Shown: positions 11,551 through 23,172 of the stretch, piece after piece
Layout of the letters: each line of letters starts with the position of its first letter
Position numbering within the stretch: position 1 is the stretch's first letter
Origin: Ailanthus altissimus
Lineage: Eukaryota; Streptophyta; Magnoliopsida; Sapindales; Simaroubaceae
Length of the DNA: 64,000 nt
Direction of reading: 5' to 3'
NCBI GenBank assembly: GCA_946807835.1
Contig: OX327697.1
Location: 1,937,001-2,001,000 of the forward strand
The notes under the pieces: model-generated
The model's input: only the letters and a program-made list of their open reading frames with translations
Told to the model about the DNA's origin: nothing
The model's database searches: none
Program-made: the position numbers and the translations under genes

Positions 11551-13040
11551 ACCACCACCATCACCATTAATACTCTGATCATCATCATCATCATCAAATA
11601 ATGATCTCCATTTTTGCAAAAAAAAAACCACCCTCCATTGTTTCACTCTCACACTCTTTCTCTCTTACCTTCAGCTCTGGTATTTGTTTCTATTAATTTA
11701 TCGGAAAATGATGTAATTTAGGAGAAATATGAAAAGGGTTCTTAGCTTAAATTAGCTAAAAATAGCTGTAAATTTACAGGGTAATGAATAATGATATTAA
11801 TGAAGTTGGTCTTGTATCAGATGTAGCAATTGCATGAACATTTTGATAATTCTTAGTTGGCAATGTGTAACACCATGCGTATTTTAGCAGTATTGCGCTA
11901 TTTTGCTTGCGCCGCTAGAGTTACTGCCCTTTGTTTTCTTTTTCCATCAAACCACCGTACACAACAAAACTTTGTTTAATTTAATTTTTTTTAATGAAAT
12001 AAATAAAAACATTTGTGGCAGGTTGAAAGTATTGTTAAAAGTGGGCGTAATAATTTGACTGAGTGATCAAGTGTGCATATTCTTAATTAGTGAGGTCGGA
12101 GATTTGAGTTTCAACAAATGGTGAGATGATGAATAATTTTTTTTTATTTATAATAATTTTTTTTTATTTTTGTGGTATTTATATTCTCTTTTTATGAATG
12201 AGTTTCTTATTTCCTTTTTTGTGAGATTATTTACTTTTTTAGAAGGTTTATTTTTTTTTCTGCGTGGGAGGTATTGTATTGACTCTTCATTTGTGAAATT
12301 TTTGTGAGTTAATTATGTGTTAGGATATAAATATAATATCTTGTTTTGATAATTTTAATTTTTTTTTTATATAATATCAGTATTTTAAAGGGTCTATATT
12401 TTATTTTATAGGATCTATTTTCTTTTTATAGTGTATGTATTTTTTTTTCATTTGTGAGATTTGTATAATTTAAATATGTGTTAGTATATAAATGTAATGT
12501 CTTATTTTGATAATCTTTAAATGTCCTCTAATATAATATTATTATTTCAAAAATATATATATTGTTAAAGGTATTAGAAAAAAATAATATCAAATCTCAA
12601 ATAAAATAACAAATTTTACGGTAATAAAATAACGATTTTGTTTATTTTTAAAAGCTTTAGATTATTTCAAGAATTATATATAAAAATTTAGAAATAAACT
12701 TATTTTATTAAGAGAAATCAAAATTTTCATCTTCATGAAGAATTTGACAGCAACATCAAGGGTGAAATGGGAATATATTTTTTGTTTTGTAATGTGGCAA
12801 AAGACAATTTGGTTGATGTGAAAAGGAAAATGATGATACGGTGGGTGACAATATTTTTGGAGCAGTTACACCGCACAAAGTCCATGTGAATATGCCCCGA
12901 TGACATGGACTGACAGCAGAGCCTACGTTTTGGGAAAATTTCATAAATAGTTTCTTTATTTTTTTTATTTTTTTAATTAAATTAAAATTAAATATAATTT
13001 ATTAATTAAATATTTTAATTTTGAATATATTTGTCCAAAT
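11551..13040. other. AT-rich intergenic region with a ~162 bp tandem duplication
   Basis: No gene was recognised. About 12286-12540 holds two diverged tandem copies with a period near 162 bp; both contain CATTTGTGA, TATGTGTTAG-ATATAAAT and TTTTGATAAT. Poly-T runs are frequent. Confidence 0.5.
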
Positions 13041-13409
13041 ATCAAAAGTTAACAACACTCTTTATTGAAAATTATCAAAATGTGTTAGATCAAAAATTTT
13101 GAAGCTATTATTATATAGATTATAATTTATATAACATATTTCTTACTTCAAACAAAAAAAATAGTCGATTTTTGATAAGTTTTGTTGAACTTTAAAAGAT
13201 TTTAAATTTATTTAGAAAATTGTTAGAAATTTAGAATTTATATTTAAAGTTAAAAATAAATGAAATTATTGAATTCTATATGAAAAATGGGTTAGAATGG
13301 TGTAAGAAACGTTGAAAATTGATCCAAAAAATAAGATTTTTAGATGGATAATTGCGATGCAGACGACAACCGGCTGCCGTTGTCAATCTCGGAGCCATCT
13401 CAAGCCCGC

Positions 13410-13513
13410 GATGCGCCCTAAGGGCGCATCACGTACAGCATCGCGGACGCAATGTTCGCGATGCCGCACTATTGCGCCACGTGGTGCCTATATAAGATGC
13501 CACGTGGCGCAAT
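13410..13513. repeat. cluster of three perfect GC-rich inverted repeats in the MULE left end
   Basis: Hairpin 1 has arms 13410-13418 and 13422-13430 (GATGCGCCC/GGGCGCATC). Hairpin 2 has arms 13438-13445 and 13457-13464 (GCATCGCG/CGCGATGC). Hairpin 3 has arms 13471-13484 and 13500-13513 (ATTGCGCCACGTGG and its complement). Each arm of hairpin 3 contains a G-box CACGTG, and its loop contains TATATAAG, a possible TATA box facing the DUF1985 frame. Confidence 0.85.
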
Positions 13514-13973
13514 TTTTTTAATTTTTTGAAATTAATTTTTTAAATAAATTAAATAAATTAAATTTAATGTTATTTAAATTAATTAAATAGATTAATTTAA
13601 TTAAATTAAATTATTTTAAATTAAATATAATTTTATTTAAATTAAATATAAAATATAATTTAGAAGGAATTGATCTAATAGATGAGAAAATTTACTTAAA
13701 TAACTCATTAATTTTGGTTTGTAATATTATTTATTATTATTGTGAGTACCTTTTATAATTATAATATATATATATGATTATTTTTATTTTAATATGTAAT
13801 TAATTATTATAATATGTTGATTAATATGTTAGTAATTAATTATTATAATATGTTATGATTTTTATATATGTTAAATTAATTGTTTCTGTAAATCATATTG
13901 TATGTTATTTTTAATCTATATGTATGCATGTTATTTATGAACTTTTCTCTTATTATTATTTTTTCTAATATTA

Positions 13974-15050
13974 ATGTCTTTTGTTTTTATTTTTTATTGT
14001 TACAAGAAAGAGAATGTATTGAAAAATTATAGAATTTCAGAGTATATATTTTTTCGTGCATCAGTGACGACTTATGCGAAGATGTGGAGTCTAAATTGTA
14101 TAAAAGATAAACTGACAGAAAATCAGAAAACATTATTTAGGCAAACGTGTACGGAACATTTCTTAGATATGTCAGATTTAACATTCTCTAGTATTTTGGT
14201 GCACGAGTTATTGTTGCGTGAGATGCATACCTCTAATTTAGAAGATGAGATGTGGTTTTACATAGAGAGGAAACCCATCTGATTTAGTCGGCAGGAGTTT
14301 GTACTAATCACCGGACTACAAATGCGAGATTACCCTCCCGCCCAGTAGCTGCATAGAAAATTGGGCACTCGATTATGGGATACATATTTTTTCGGGGTAA
14401 AAAAATTATCTTACATATTTCTTGATAAATGGTACGAACGTCTGTATTTGAAGCAAATGGACGATGCAGATGCAGTAAAGTTGAGTTTATTTTATTTTGT
14501 GCATCGTATTTTGATCCCACGTGACGAGCATAGTGAAATTCAAAATTTTGTTCTATATTTAGTGGATGACCTTGATGGGTTTAATAAGTATCCATGAGGC
14601 AATATTGTATAGATTGTGCTTTATAACTCATTTAAGAAGGCTGCATTCCAAAAACTTGAGAAAATAAATAGGAAAGGGTTTGCACAGAGGAAGTTTGAGA
14701 GTTACAACGTGTATGACTTTTCGCATGCATTTTTGGTATGCCATAATTTTCTTGTACTTAACTTTTTGATTTTAATTATTTATTTATTTTGTATACGCCA
14801 AATTTATATTTTAAAAATAATTATATTAGGTATGAATTTTCGATGCAATTCCAGTGTGCAGAGAGGTTTTTAGTTATCATTATGGTGACGCTAACCTGGC
14901 ATGGTTTCGAAAATTACTACACAGCTGATTGGATGACTTTGTAAGTAAAAAATTCAATAATTTTATCTCATTTTAATTTTTTTTAAATTTTCACATTCAC
15001 TTGACGGTAATTATTTCTTAATGTAGCATATTAATGAGTATTTGAAAGTG
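13974..15050 (+). pseudogene. DUF1985 (Ulp1-protease-associated) reading frame of the MULE, truncated
   Basis: Clear + strand similarity runs from about 14070. It includes MWSLNCIKDKLTENQKTLF, FSRQEFVLITGLQMRDYPP, GTRLWDTYFFGVKKLSYIF, DADAVKLSLFYFVHRILIP, LVDDLDGFNKYP and FESYNVYDFSHAFL. A plausible intron (from the gt in FLV near 14736 to the ag before 14831) leads to IFDAIPVCREVFSYHYGDAN. In-frame stops fall at expected Arg or Trp codons, for example YP-stop-G for the usual YPWG. The frame ends near 15050, where sequence on the opposite strand begins, so any C-terminal Ulp1 (C48) protease domain is absent. This architecture is known from MULEs that carry Ulp1-like genes. The product is dead. 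Confidence 0.72.
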
Positions 15051-15057
15051 ATTCGGC

Positions 15058-15770
15058 TTAGGCAATACATTTGAAGAGGTTTTTTGCTTCACAAAAATCT
15101 ATTCTTCTAGCTTCAACATTTAGGGAGCTTGTCGAAATATAAGAACGTCCGTCTTCTGCTAAATCATCCTCTTCTAAATTATCAACATTTCTAACATTAT
15201 CACAGTTCCCTTCCACAGCCTCAACATTTTCAATGTCATCACAAGCGTAATGTGTATAGGCTGGGTCTTCATTGAAGGGTATAGGAGAAACATTATGATA
15301 CTCGTGCGTTGTATTTGCAGGAACCATTGCTAGAACTAATGGAGATGTATGGCTCACTTGGTTGCTACTGCTAACTGACATTAAATGAGTATGAATCGAT
15401 GGTGGGTTTTAATTGAGGTGCTGTACATCATCTTCATAAACGGGAGCTCTAGGATCTACTGTTACACATAAAGGACAGTACGATCTTCTATTAGCGCTAA
15501 AAAAAAAATCGAACATCACTATCGTTTCTAATCTCAATAGGCTTTAAGTTATACTTTGTTGCATCAATTTTGATTTTCAAAGTCACCTTACAGTTCACAT
15601 TGTCGACTCCCAAGGTACAACATACTACATTTAAAAGATATTCAAAATTAATATCTTTCAGAACCGAAATCTCAAAATTACTATAATTAACATAACTTTC
15701 TTTCTCATTACTAGAACTCTCTCACTTTTCTCCAAAACAAATAACTATTGCATCATACTCCATATGACCT
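15058..15770 (-). pseudogene. MuDR-type transposase N-terminal fragment
   Basis: Minus-strand translation from about 15760 gives MEYDAIVICFGEK, a stop, then a segment containing YVNYSNFEISVLKDINFEYL, NVVCCTLGVDNV, KPIEIRNDSDVRFFFSANRR, SYCPLCVTVDPRAP and later MSVSSSNQVSHTSPLVLAMV. This is the N-terminal region of plant MULE transposases, which usually contains a DV-x-F and PLCVTV block. An acidic linker rich in Asp, Glu and Asn follows. The frame stops at 15058, before the zinc-binding and DDE catalytic regions. No transposase activity is possible. Confidence 0.62.
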
Positions 15771-16597
15771 GAAAAAAAAGGGACAAAAAAGACAATAATA
15801 AATTATTTAAAATAAAAAATTGAAAAATGTGCAAATATGGGCATCGCGAGGGCACATCTCGGGCCTGAGATGCCTAAATTGACAGCGACCGCATCGACCG
15901 CCGTCTGGTTTTCATCATACACACTCCAAATCTTATTTTTGGCCGGATTTTAACGTCTTTTATACCATTCTAACTCATTTTTCACATTTAATCCATCAAT
16001 AACACCTACTTTTAACTTTAAATGTAAGTTTTATCTAATTTCTAACTAAAATTAAATTTTCTAACAAAGTTTAGAAAACTTACCAAAGCTATTTCTTTGA
16101 TTTAAAGTGATAAATATGTTCAGTAACACTCAATTTTTGTAATAACAATTTTAAAAATATTCGGCCATTAATATACTTTAGTTCATCAATATCACTTTTG
16201 AAGGTTCGTAGAAAAAAGAGAAAGAAGTTATAATTTTAATATTATAGCAAATGTGTCTAAAAATAAATTATTTAGTTAATAAAGTATAACCATTTTATAT
16301 TTGATTAAAAAAATAATGAAATAATTAAAAAGTTATTTATAAAATTTTTTCCCACATTTTTTATATCAAATTATCGAGTTCAATTCTCGAAGAGATAAAG
16401 AATAAAACTCTTTTGTACTTCAACACCCATCCTTACTTTAATAAAAAAAAGTGCATGTAAATATTCAAGGAGAAGGAGTTTGTTGGTATTTTGGATATAC
16501 TTTATTTTTGGTTAAAATTCACTAAGATGTATATAAATATGAACAATTAGTATAAATTTTTAGTTTATCTAATGATATAAAAATTGACCTAACAGAG

Positions 16598-16803
16598 TAA
16601 TACTACACTTTTTAAATAGTATTTTAAAAATTTTATTTTAAATTAATGTATTAAATAATTAATAGGTGATGAAATGATATAATTTTGGTCTCGAAAAAAA
16701 ATAGTATAATTTTAAAAATTATTTATTATACTATTTAATAATTACTTAACACATTATTTAAAATAAAAAAAATTAAAATATCATTTCAAAAATGTTGGAC
16801 TAT
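16598..16803. mobile_element. foldback MITE, ~205 bp, AT-rich
   Basis: The stretch 16601-16680 resembles the reverse complement of 16707-16800. Shared blocks include ATTTTATTTTAAAT-AATGT-TTAA-TAATTA, at roughly three quarters identity by eye. It has no coding capacity. Family unassigned; ends approximate. Confidence 0.5.
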
Positions 16804-18220
16804 TTTAACATATATTATTGTAAGCAATCAAAGGCTTGCACAAACTTGCCAATTATGCTTTATGCATGAAATTCTATGAATCCAAAAATAAATATCTATT
16901 TTAAAATATTCTTTTTTGCTTTTCTTATAACACAATAGGCTTCACTTTTAAAGATTAATTTAGATTATCATATCACAAATTATGAGAAAAAAAACACGAT
17001 AACCAACTGTATTTGAAGATTCTGATTTCTTATTATGTGGGTCAAATGCAACTTCTTTATTGTAGATTCAAGCCCTTGATTAATTAGGAATGCCTCCATT
17101 TTAATCTTTTATAGATTAACATTAATTTTTTTTGTTAAAATTTTCAGTTTTAAATTTGTGAGTAACCATTAGGTTTACAATCTTACTCTGATACTAATTA
17201 TTAGAACAATCAAATTTAATCTAATGCTTAATCACATAATTGAAATAAAAATTAAAAAAATAATAATTAAAATAATCAAAAAACATAGATCATTTATGTA
17301 ATTTGACAAAACCTACATTCACAGGCCAACGAAAAAAAGATTAATGCTATTAGAAAGAAAGATTAATGCTATTATTTAATAAGGATCAAAGAATTATAAT
17401 TTTGATCACACAAACTCCATAGAGCTTTAAGAATCAAAAGAAATAATAGATTATGAAATACACATCAAGTTTTTCAAATTCGGGTATTTATAAGTCAAGA
17501 CTGCAAATTTCAACTTAGAACTGTAATAAACTTAATTAACTTTTGTAACATCTAATCAGCTCAAACCCTTTTATGTGAAATGGATCGGTTTTGGTCATTA
17601 CAGATTTTCCAAGACTTTATCATTCCAGGCTCTCTATTTATAGCTAATTACTTTAAAAGCCACAATACTTATTTCTATTAACATTTAAGTCCTTAAAAAC
17701 TTTATTTCTTTTATAATATGGTCTCCAATACAATACATCTCACTATGTAAGTGATTTTTAATCATCATTTCACATTAACAATTGCACTAAAACCTTGAAA
17801 ATGCTTTAATAGAAATACTAAAAACATAATTTTGAAAAAATAAAAATGATGCTATAAATTTTCTCGCAATGTTTTTTTTTTTTTTTTTTTTATGTTAGGA
17901 GTTTTATAGAGCCGCATTTGTGAATATCTCTCCAAAAAAAAAAACCTCCAAATTTGTTCATTTAATTTAGTTATTTAAACAAAAATAAATAATTTTTTTT
18001 AAAAAAAAATTATTAGAACTTCTAACAAAGATATCAAAGTTCTAATATCTCAATTTCATTTCATGAAAACTTTGTTTTTATGTGTAAATGACAGCAATCT
18101 GACATAGAGTAAAGTGCAATAAGTCTCTTTAAAAAAAAAAAAGTGCAATAAGTCCAAACCATAGATCCAAATATCTGAATAAATTTGGATTGTTTTGTTA
18201 GGTTTCACTTTTGAGTATAA
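16804..18220. other. AT-rich intergenic DNA with poly-T tract and a possible decayed LTR end
   Basis: No gene was seen. A 20 bp T-run lies at 17872-17891. Near 17180-17215 the minus strand reads TCTAATAATTAGTATCAGAG, which resembles an LTR end followed by an initiator-tRNA-Met primer site. No partner LTR was identified, so this is only a hint. Confidence 0.4.
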
Positions 18221-18520
18221 TAAAATTTTAATCAAATATTATAATTGTGGAATACTTTCTTAAATTCAAACTCGAAACTTTCATTAGAGTAGAAATAAAT
18301 AGACTGTCAATCCCTTTCTATTAGACTATTAACACAAGCATAATTTTCTCAAATATATATTTTTTTTTATATGAAAGAGGAGATTCGAATTTGAAATCTC
18401 TGTTAAAGTAGAGATAAATATACTATTAGCCGAACTTGAAATCGTTGTAAAAATAGAAATAAATATATTATTAGCCGTTTACCATTAGACTGTTGATACA
18501 AGCACAATTTTCTCTGATAT
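18220..18520. repeat. diverged tandem duplication, ~170 bp period
   Basis: Two or more copies share GA-ATTCGAA-TTGAAA-TC, TTAGAGTAGA-ATAAATA, ACCATTAGACT-TT-A-ACAAGC and AATTTTCTC. The sense of the repeats is the same throughout. No function is visible. Confidence 0.55.
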
Positions 18521-18599
18521 CTTATTCCAATAAATGTTTATATTCTCTGATAAAAATAAAATAAAAATAAATAAATATTTTATCTTAAAAATCCTCTTC

Positions 18600-19152
18600 T
18601 TCAAGCGTGAACACATCTGTAAATGAGTACATCATAAAATTCTTGAACTCTATATCATCTATTATCATGATTAAGCAAAGAGGCAAAGACATTATTACTC
18701 TGTCAAACAAGTTTACTTGAAAAGAAGGAATAATAACCCAATGAGAGGGGACATAGTTCCTAAATCAGTGGCTGATTTTACAAAGTGACATACAATTAAA
18801 GAAAATCAAAACAAAAGCACTTCCACAAACTATGCATTTTGATTTCTACAATGAATATTAAAAAAAGCATATTTATAGCACAGTCTCTTTCTCAACAAGT
18901 CCAACAACCACAACACTACATTTTGAAATTCAAAACACCAAATGCACTACCTTCACCTAATACACAAAATCAATTTTCAGACCAACTTGTCAAGGACATA
19001 AATTAAACACCTCAAAAATTTTTTTGCCACCCCAATAAGAAATGTTTTTAAAAAATTGTGGAACATAAACTCAATTCCTTTCTCAGAACTTGATCAAGGA
19101 ATGTCTACGGAGATTTTGGTATTGTTATAAATATGCCAGAGTGATATTACTA
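18600..19152. other. probable former 3' UTR/downstream region of phytocyanin copy B
   Basis: The composition is less AT-extreme than the DNA to the left. It directly follows (on the minus strand) the stop codon at 19153. No reading frame or repeat was recognised. Confidence 0.35.
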
Positions 19153-19243
19153 TCAGAATCGGATGAATGCTTCCCACATTGCAGCAATGGCAAAAACTGC
19201 TGGCAAAACAATAGGGCCTCTGTAGATGGAACTTGGAGCGGTG

Positions 19244-19639
19244 TGTTGAGTATTATATAATAAGGTGGACTAATATATATCAATTAATTGTACATTATTA
19301 GTTATTTATTTTGTTGTCCATTAAAAGTGATCAAATAAAATTTATTTATCATTAGGCTTTTAGGGCATCACGTATGGCATGAACTTTAATGTGTAGAGAT
19401 CCAGTTATTTTATTTTATTTTATGATGGGCCAAAATAAAATAAAATACTATAAATAATAGGTTGAGATCCTCAGTCTAAACTCTACATATTATTCATTCA
19501 CATCCCATCAGTGAGTGACAACGATTTTTTTCTCATAAAGAAAAGGTTTAGACGTGAAAGGCATCACTATCTTTTTGATGATTTAACATGAGATCATGGC
19601 TATAGTGATTCTTTCACCAATTAAAATTTTTATCCAACA
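19244..19639 (+). repeat. copia 5' LTR, 396 bp
   Basis: Starts TGTTGAGTATTATATAATAA and ends ATTTTTATCCAACA (TG...CA ends). Aligns along its whole length with 27744-28188. It lacks a stretch of about 50 bp that the 3' LTR carries after GACGTGAAAG. Confidence 0.92.
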
Positions 19640-19641
19640 AG

Positions 19642-19653
19642 TGGTATCAAAGC
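19642..19653 (+). promoter_or_regulatory. primer-binding site, initiator tRNA-Met type
   Basis: TGGTATCAAAGC begins two bases after the LTR end. It differs by one base from the complement of the plant initiator tRNA-Met 3' end (TGGTATCAGAGC). Confidence 0.88.
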
Positions 19654-22600
19654 TACCTCGTGTTGAATCATTAAAATTAAATTATGAGATGTAAATTATG
19701 CATTAATTGAATCATATTACAAATTATGATTACATGCGTAATTATTCAATAAAAAAAAGGAAATATGCGACATGCATTGTTAACTCCCTATACGGCAACA
19801 AAAAAAAAAGAAAATGAAATTGAATGCGTGATAGTTAAATATCCTGCATGTAATGAATTGAATGAATTTATATATACTACATGCAATGTTGTTGGGATTT
19901 GTGCTTACATGCCATCCCATTATGTATGAATATTTGTTTAATATTTATACTAGTGTTCTTATTTCAATAAATCGCTAATTATATTTATATATGGTAAGAT
20001 GCTTGTAATGTTTCAGACATTGTACGATCTGAAAGAGTTCAGATCTGATCTAAATGAGTTTAGATCAATGCTAAGAATTAGCAACACTGAGAGTTATAAA
20101 TACTAAGAGTTAGCACTGATAAGAGTTACCAAGTTATAAGAGTCAGTGATATCTAAAGAGTTAGAGCATTGTCTGAAATGAGACAAAGACCTAAGAATAT
20201 ATTAGTAATGGCCATAATTGCAAAGAGTTGTAAATAGTGTTAGAAAATGTCATTATGCAAATATGTTCTCAAATATTATGTTCCTGATCTATCTTCACTG
20301 ATGCAGGTCTGTCAATGAATACCTTGACAAATATATAGATTGGTGTATGTCTATATCTGAATGGTTCAGATGGTTAGTCTTAGCAAACCATGAGTTTAGT
20401 GGAAGTTCGTATAGAGATACAGGTATTCAGTAAGGACTGAATACTGAACAGACTCACAAAAATCTCTAATAGACATCCCATAAAGCTGTCAATAGAGGGT
20501 CTTTCGAGTTGAGTAGTATTTGTGATCCTTTGACCTGAGTGCCATGGTGGGCTTGTGAGTGATCTACCATACTTTGGTTCCACACATGTCAGAAACCTTT
20601 CATGGTCTGACCACTTTGTATCGCTGGGTATGGTCTGATGCTCATGGAGTCCAATGTGCATAGATATGGGATCCATCAGCTCATTTTGGTGAGTATTATA
20701 TCCTAATACTCTATAAATTATATTTCAGAAAGTCGTATGCCATAAGCAATAATTCTAAGGAAAAGAGTTTAACCCTAGGGATAAATAATATTATAAAAGT
20801 ATTTAGGAATATTATTTATTGAAATACAATTTTAGATATAAGCTTTCGGTCGGGCATATAGAGATTTGACGGTGTTGATCTATATCTCTGCTCTACTCGG
20901 ATATAAATGATGGATGGATTATATGAATATGTTATAGCCTCAACTTGTATGGTCTAACACGCCGCTTTGTAATATCCGTAACGTGTGTATGGGGCATCAT
21001 TCACGGACGTATGGAGGAATTCTATATGAAAATTCGGGCGTGGACCTAGAGAGTCTCACAATATTAAATATACTCGTTGTGCACTGGGGCAGAATAATGG
21101 ATTGAACAATTCCATCCAAGAAATTTCAGCAAACCGAAAATATGTTTCGGTGTTCCTCGGGTTGTGCATTTGTTTAAACTTAAATGTTAAGTATATTATT
21201 TAACTAGTTGATAAGAGTTATTAACTAATTAGATATTAACAAGTGGCACAATTTTATTGTATGAATTGTTTTACCATGAATTCAATAATTTACCATGTTA
21301 GTAAAATCAAATAAGGTAAATATTAATTATTCAAATAGTTTTTGAATAATTAAATAAATGTTATTTAAATAAATAAAATATAATTTTATTTATTTGTTAT
21401 TTTATTCCTAAATAGAAGACATACCTAATTTGAGAAACATAAACTAAATTTAGTGGAGCACCATTTTGTGATTAATGGTTAATTTTATTAGACCATTAAA
21501 ATGGCCACCAAAAATTATTTTGGTAGTTGGCCACTTAATCTAATTTTGGTGGAGCACTTGTGAAGTGTTGTGAGCACTAAAAATGGTTGAGTTTCAATTG
21601 TGTTAACATGAGAGTGAATGAAAATTCGTGCAAATGTGGAGAGGAAAAAGAAGAATTGGTTTTGAGAGAGTTTTTCAAATAACAAAGACTTGTGAGAAAA
21701 ACTAAAGGAGAAAGAAAAATAAATCCTTCATATTTTTCTTTCTAGTAATCAAAACCTTGTTATTGGATACTGCTGCTATTCTAACTTCACAATCCCACTG
21801 GATTGTTGTGAACTAGAATTGGACAAAGTGCACTTCAAGGTGAGCTCAAAGTTAGAGCAAAGATATCTGGAATTCGAAATCTTCATCGGAGGTCTTCAAG
21901 GGTATATTTTTTGTATTCTTAAGATGTTAAGAATTGAACTACATGTGTATATGTTGATTACTTAATAAATTCCGCTGTCAAATTCATGTATATGATGCAT
22001 AATTTTAGTTTTTTAATATATACACAATCACATGCATACACCCTAAAATACGCCAACAAATGCATGATAGATAAATAAATATATATATATCTGCATGTAA
22101 TGAAAAATTGATACATTTTTTATTATTATTTATTTATGAATTCAATTCATGGCATCTATAAATTATATCTATGATATCTAGAATTGTGAATTTGCAAACT
22201 AATGTCAATTTATACGAAGGCATGCAATATGCCATTCATGTTTTCCTTTTGCTATATTGAACGCATATTGAATTATTGAACATGCTTTTTTTTTTTTAAT
22301 TTATGGATTCAAATTTTAAAAAAAAAAGAGATAAGAGTTGAATTTTATTTAAAGACAAATTGATAATGTTAAATTTGATGAGATTTCTCCTAATTGTAGT
22401 GCACATCAGATAATTAGTGTTTACAAATTTTGAAAGTTTATCAAGTCAAATTTATATGGCTCATAAAAATTTTATCGGGCCTAAATTTTATATACCCAAC
22501 ATATTTGCCAAATTAAGTGAGTTAAGATAGATCTTGGCCTATTTTGGGTTTAGGTTATTAGATAAAGTTTAGGGTATGGGTAATTAAAAAATGTTAGGCT

Positions 22601-23172
22601 TGACCTGACCTAACCACTTTGATCCCTACCTATTTCGATTCCGTCCTAATTTTAACATGATTTGATTGTTGACTTTTGATCGTTGACGTTGACTTTGACT
22701 TAGACCATTCTATTTTTTTTTCTTCCTTTTTCGTACAAACTAATATCCAATATTTTAAAATAAATTAAATTGAATTAAAATGCCACCAAAGTGACTATTT
22801 TATGCAGATTTATTTATTTTAAAATATGTGGGTATTATTAAAGAAAATAAATAATTGTGTTTAAATTTATGCGGAAGATAATCGGCCCAAAGGAAGATTA
22901 TTTTTTGGCCAAATAATAAACACATGTGACAGTAAATATGTGATAAACTTTGACATTTTTTATGCATATAATATGTCGGTCCAAAGAAAGGCGTATTATT
23001 GGCAAGATCTATTATCAATGTTTATTGTCCAAATTTTTTTTTTTTAGAGTACCGTTTACAAATTGTTATTTATGTCCAAAGACTAAATAACAATGTTGTG
23101 TTTAGTATCTTATAATGGCCCTATTTATTATATCTTATGCCATGTGTTTATATGAATGCATGATTAAATGAC
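19654..23172 (+). other. copia untranslated leader, unusually long (~3.5 kb)
   Basis: No sense-strand gag or pol similarity lies before 23173. The leader holds GAGTTA-type short repeats around 20030-20180, an antisense 98-codon open frame (20380-20676) that I do not recognise, a TTGAC cluster at 22669-22700 and long AT-rich stretches. Part may be a nested insertion, but I found no boundaries. Confidence 0.6.

Larger units (their letters stand above)
13040..16210. mobile_element. Mutator-like element (MULE), internally deleted, long degenerate TIRs
   Basis: The sequence running inward from the left (about 13040-13420) aligns with the reverse complement of the right end (about 16210-15840). 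Shared blocks include ATTTAAAGTTAAAA, TGAAAAATG-GTTAGAATGG, AAATAAGATTT, CAGACG and TGTCAAT, then GCATCTCA-GCCCG. The arms are about 350 bp and clearly diverged. Inside are a DUF1985 (Ulp1-associated) reading frame on + (13974-15050) and a MuDR transposase N-terminus on - (15058-15770), pointing at each other. The rest of both genes is missing. Outer boundaries are uncertain by tens of bases, and no 9 bp target duplication could be fixed. Confidence 0.75.

Noticed and set aside
17170..17710. Possible minus-strand LTR with a primer site (TAGTATCAGAG).
   Set aside because: There are no TG...CA boundaries, no partner LTR and no coding remnants nearby. The match is short enough to be chance in AT-rich DNA.
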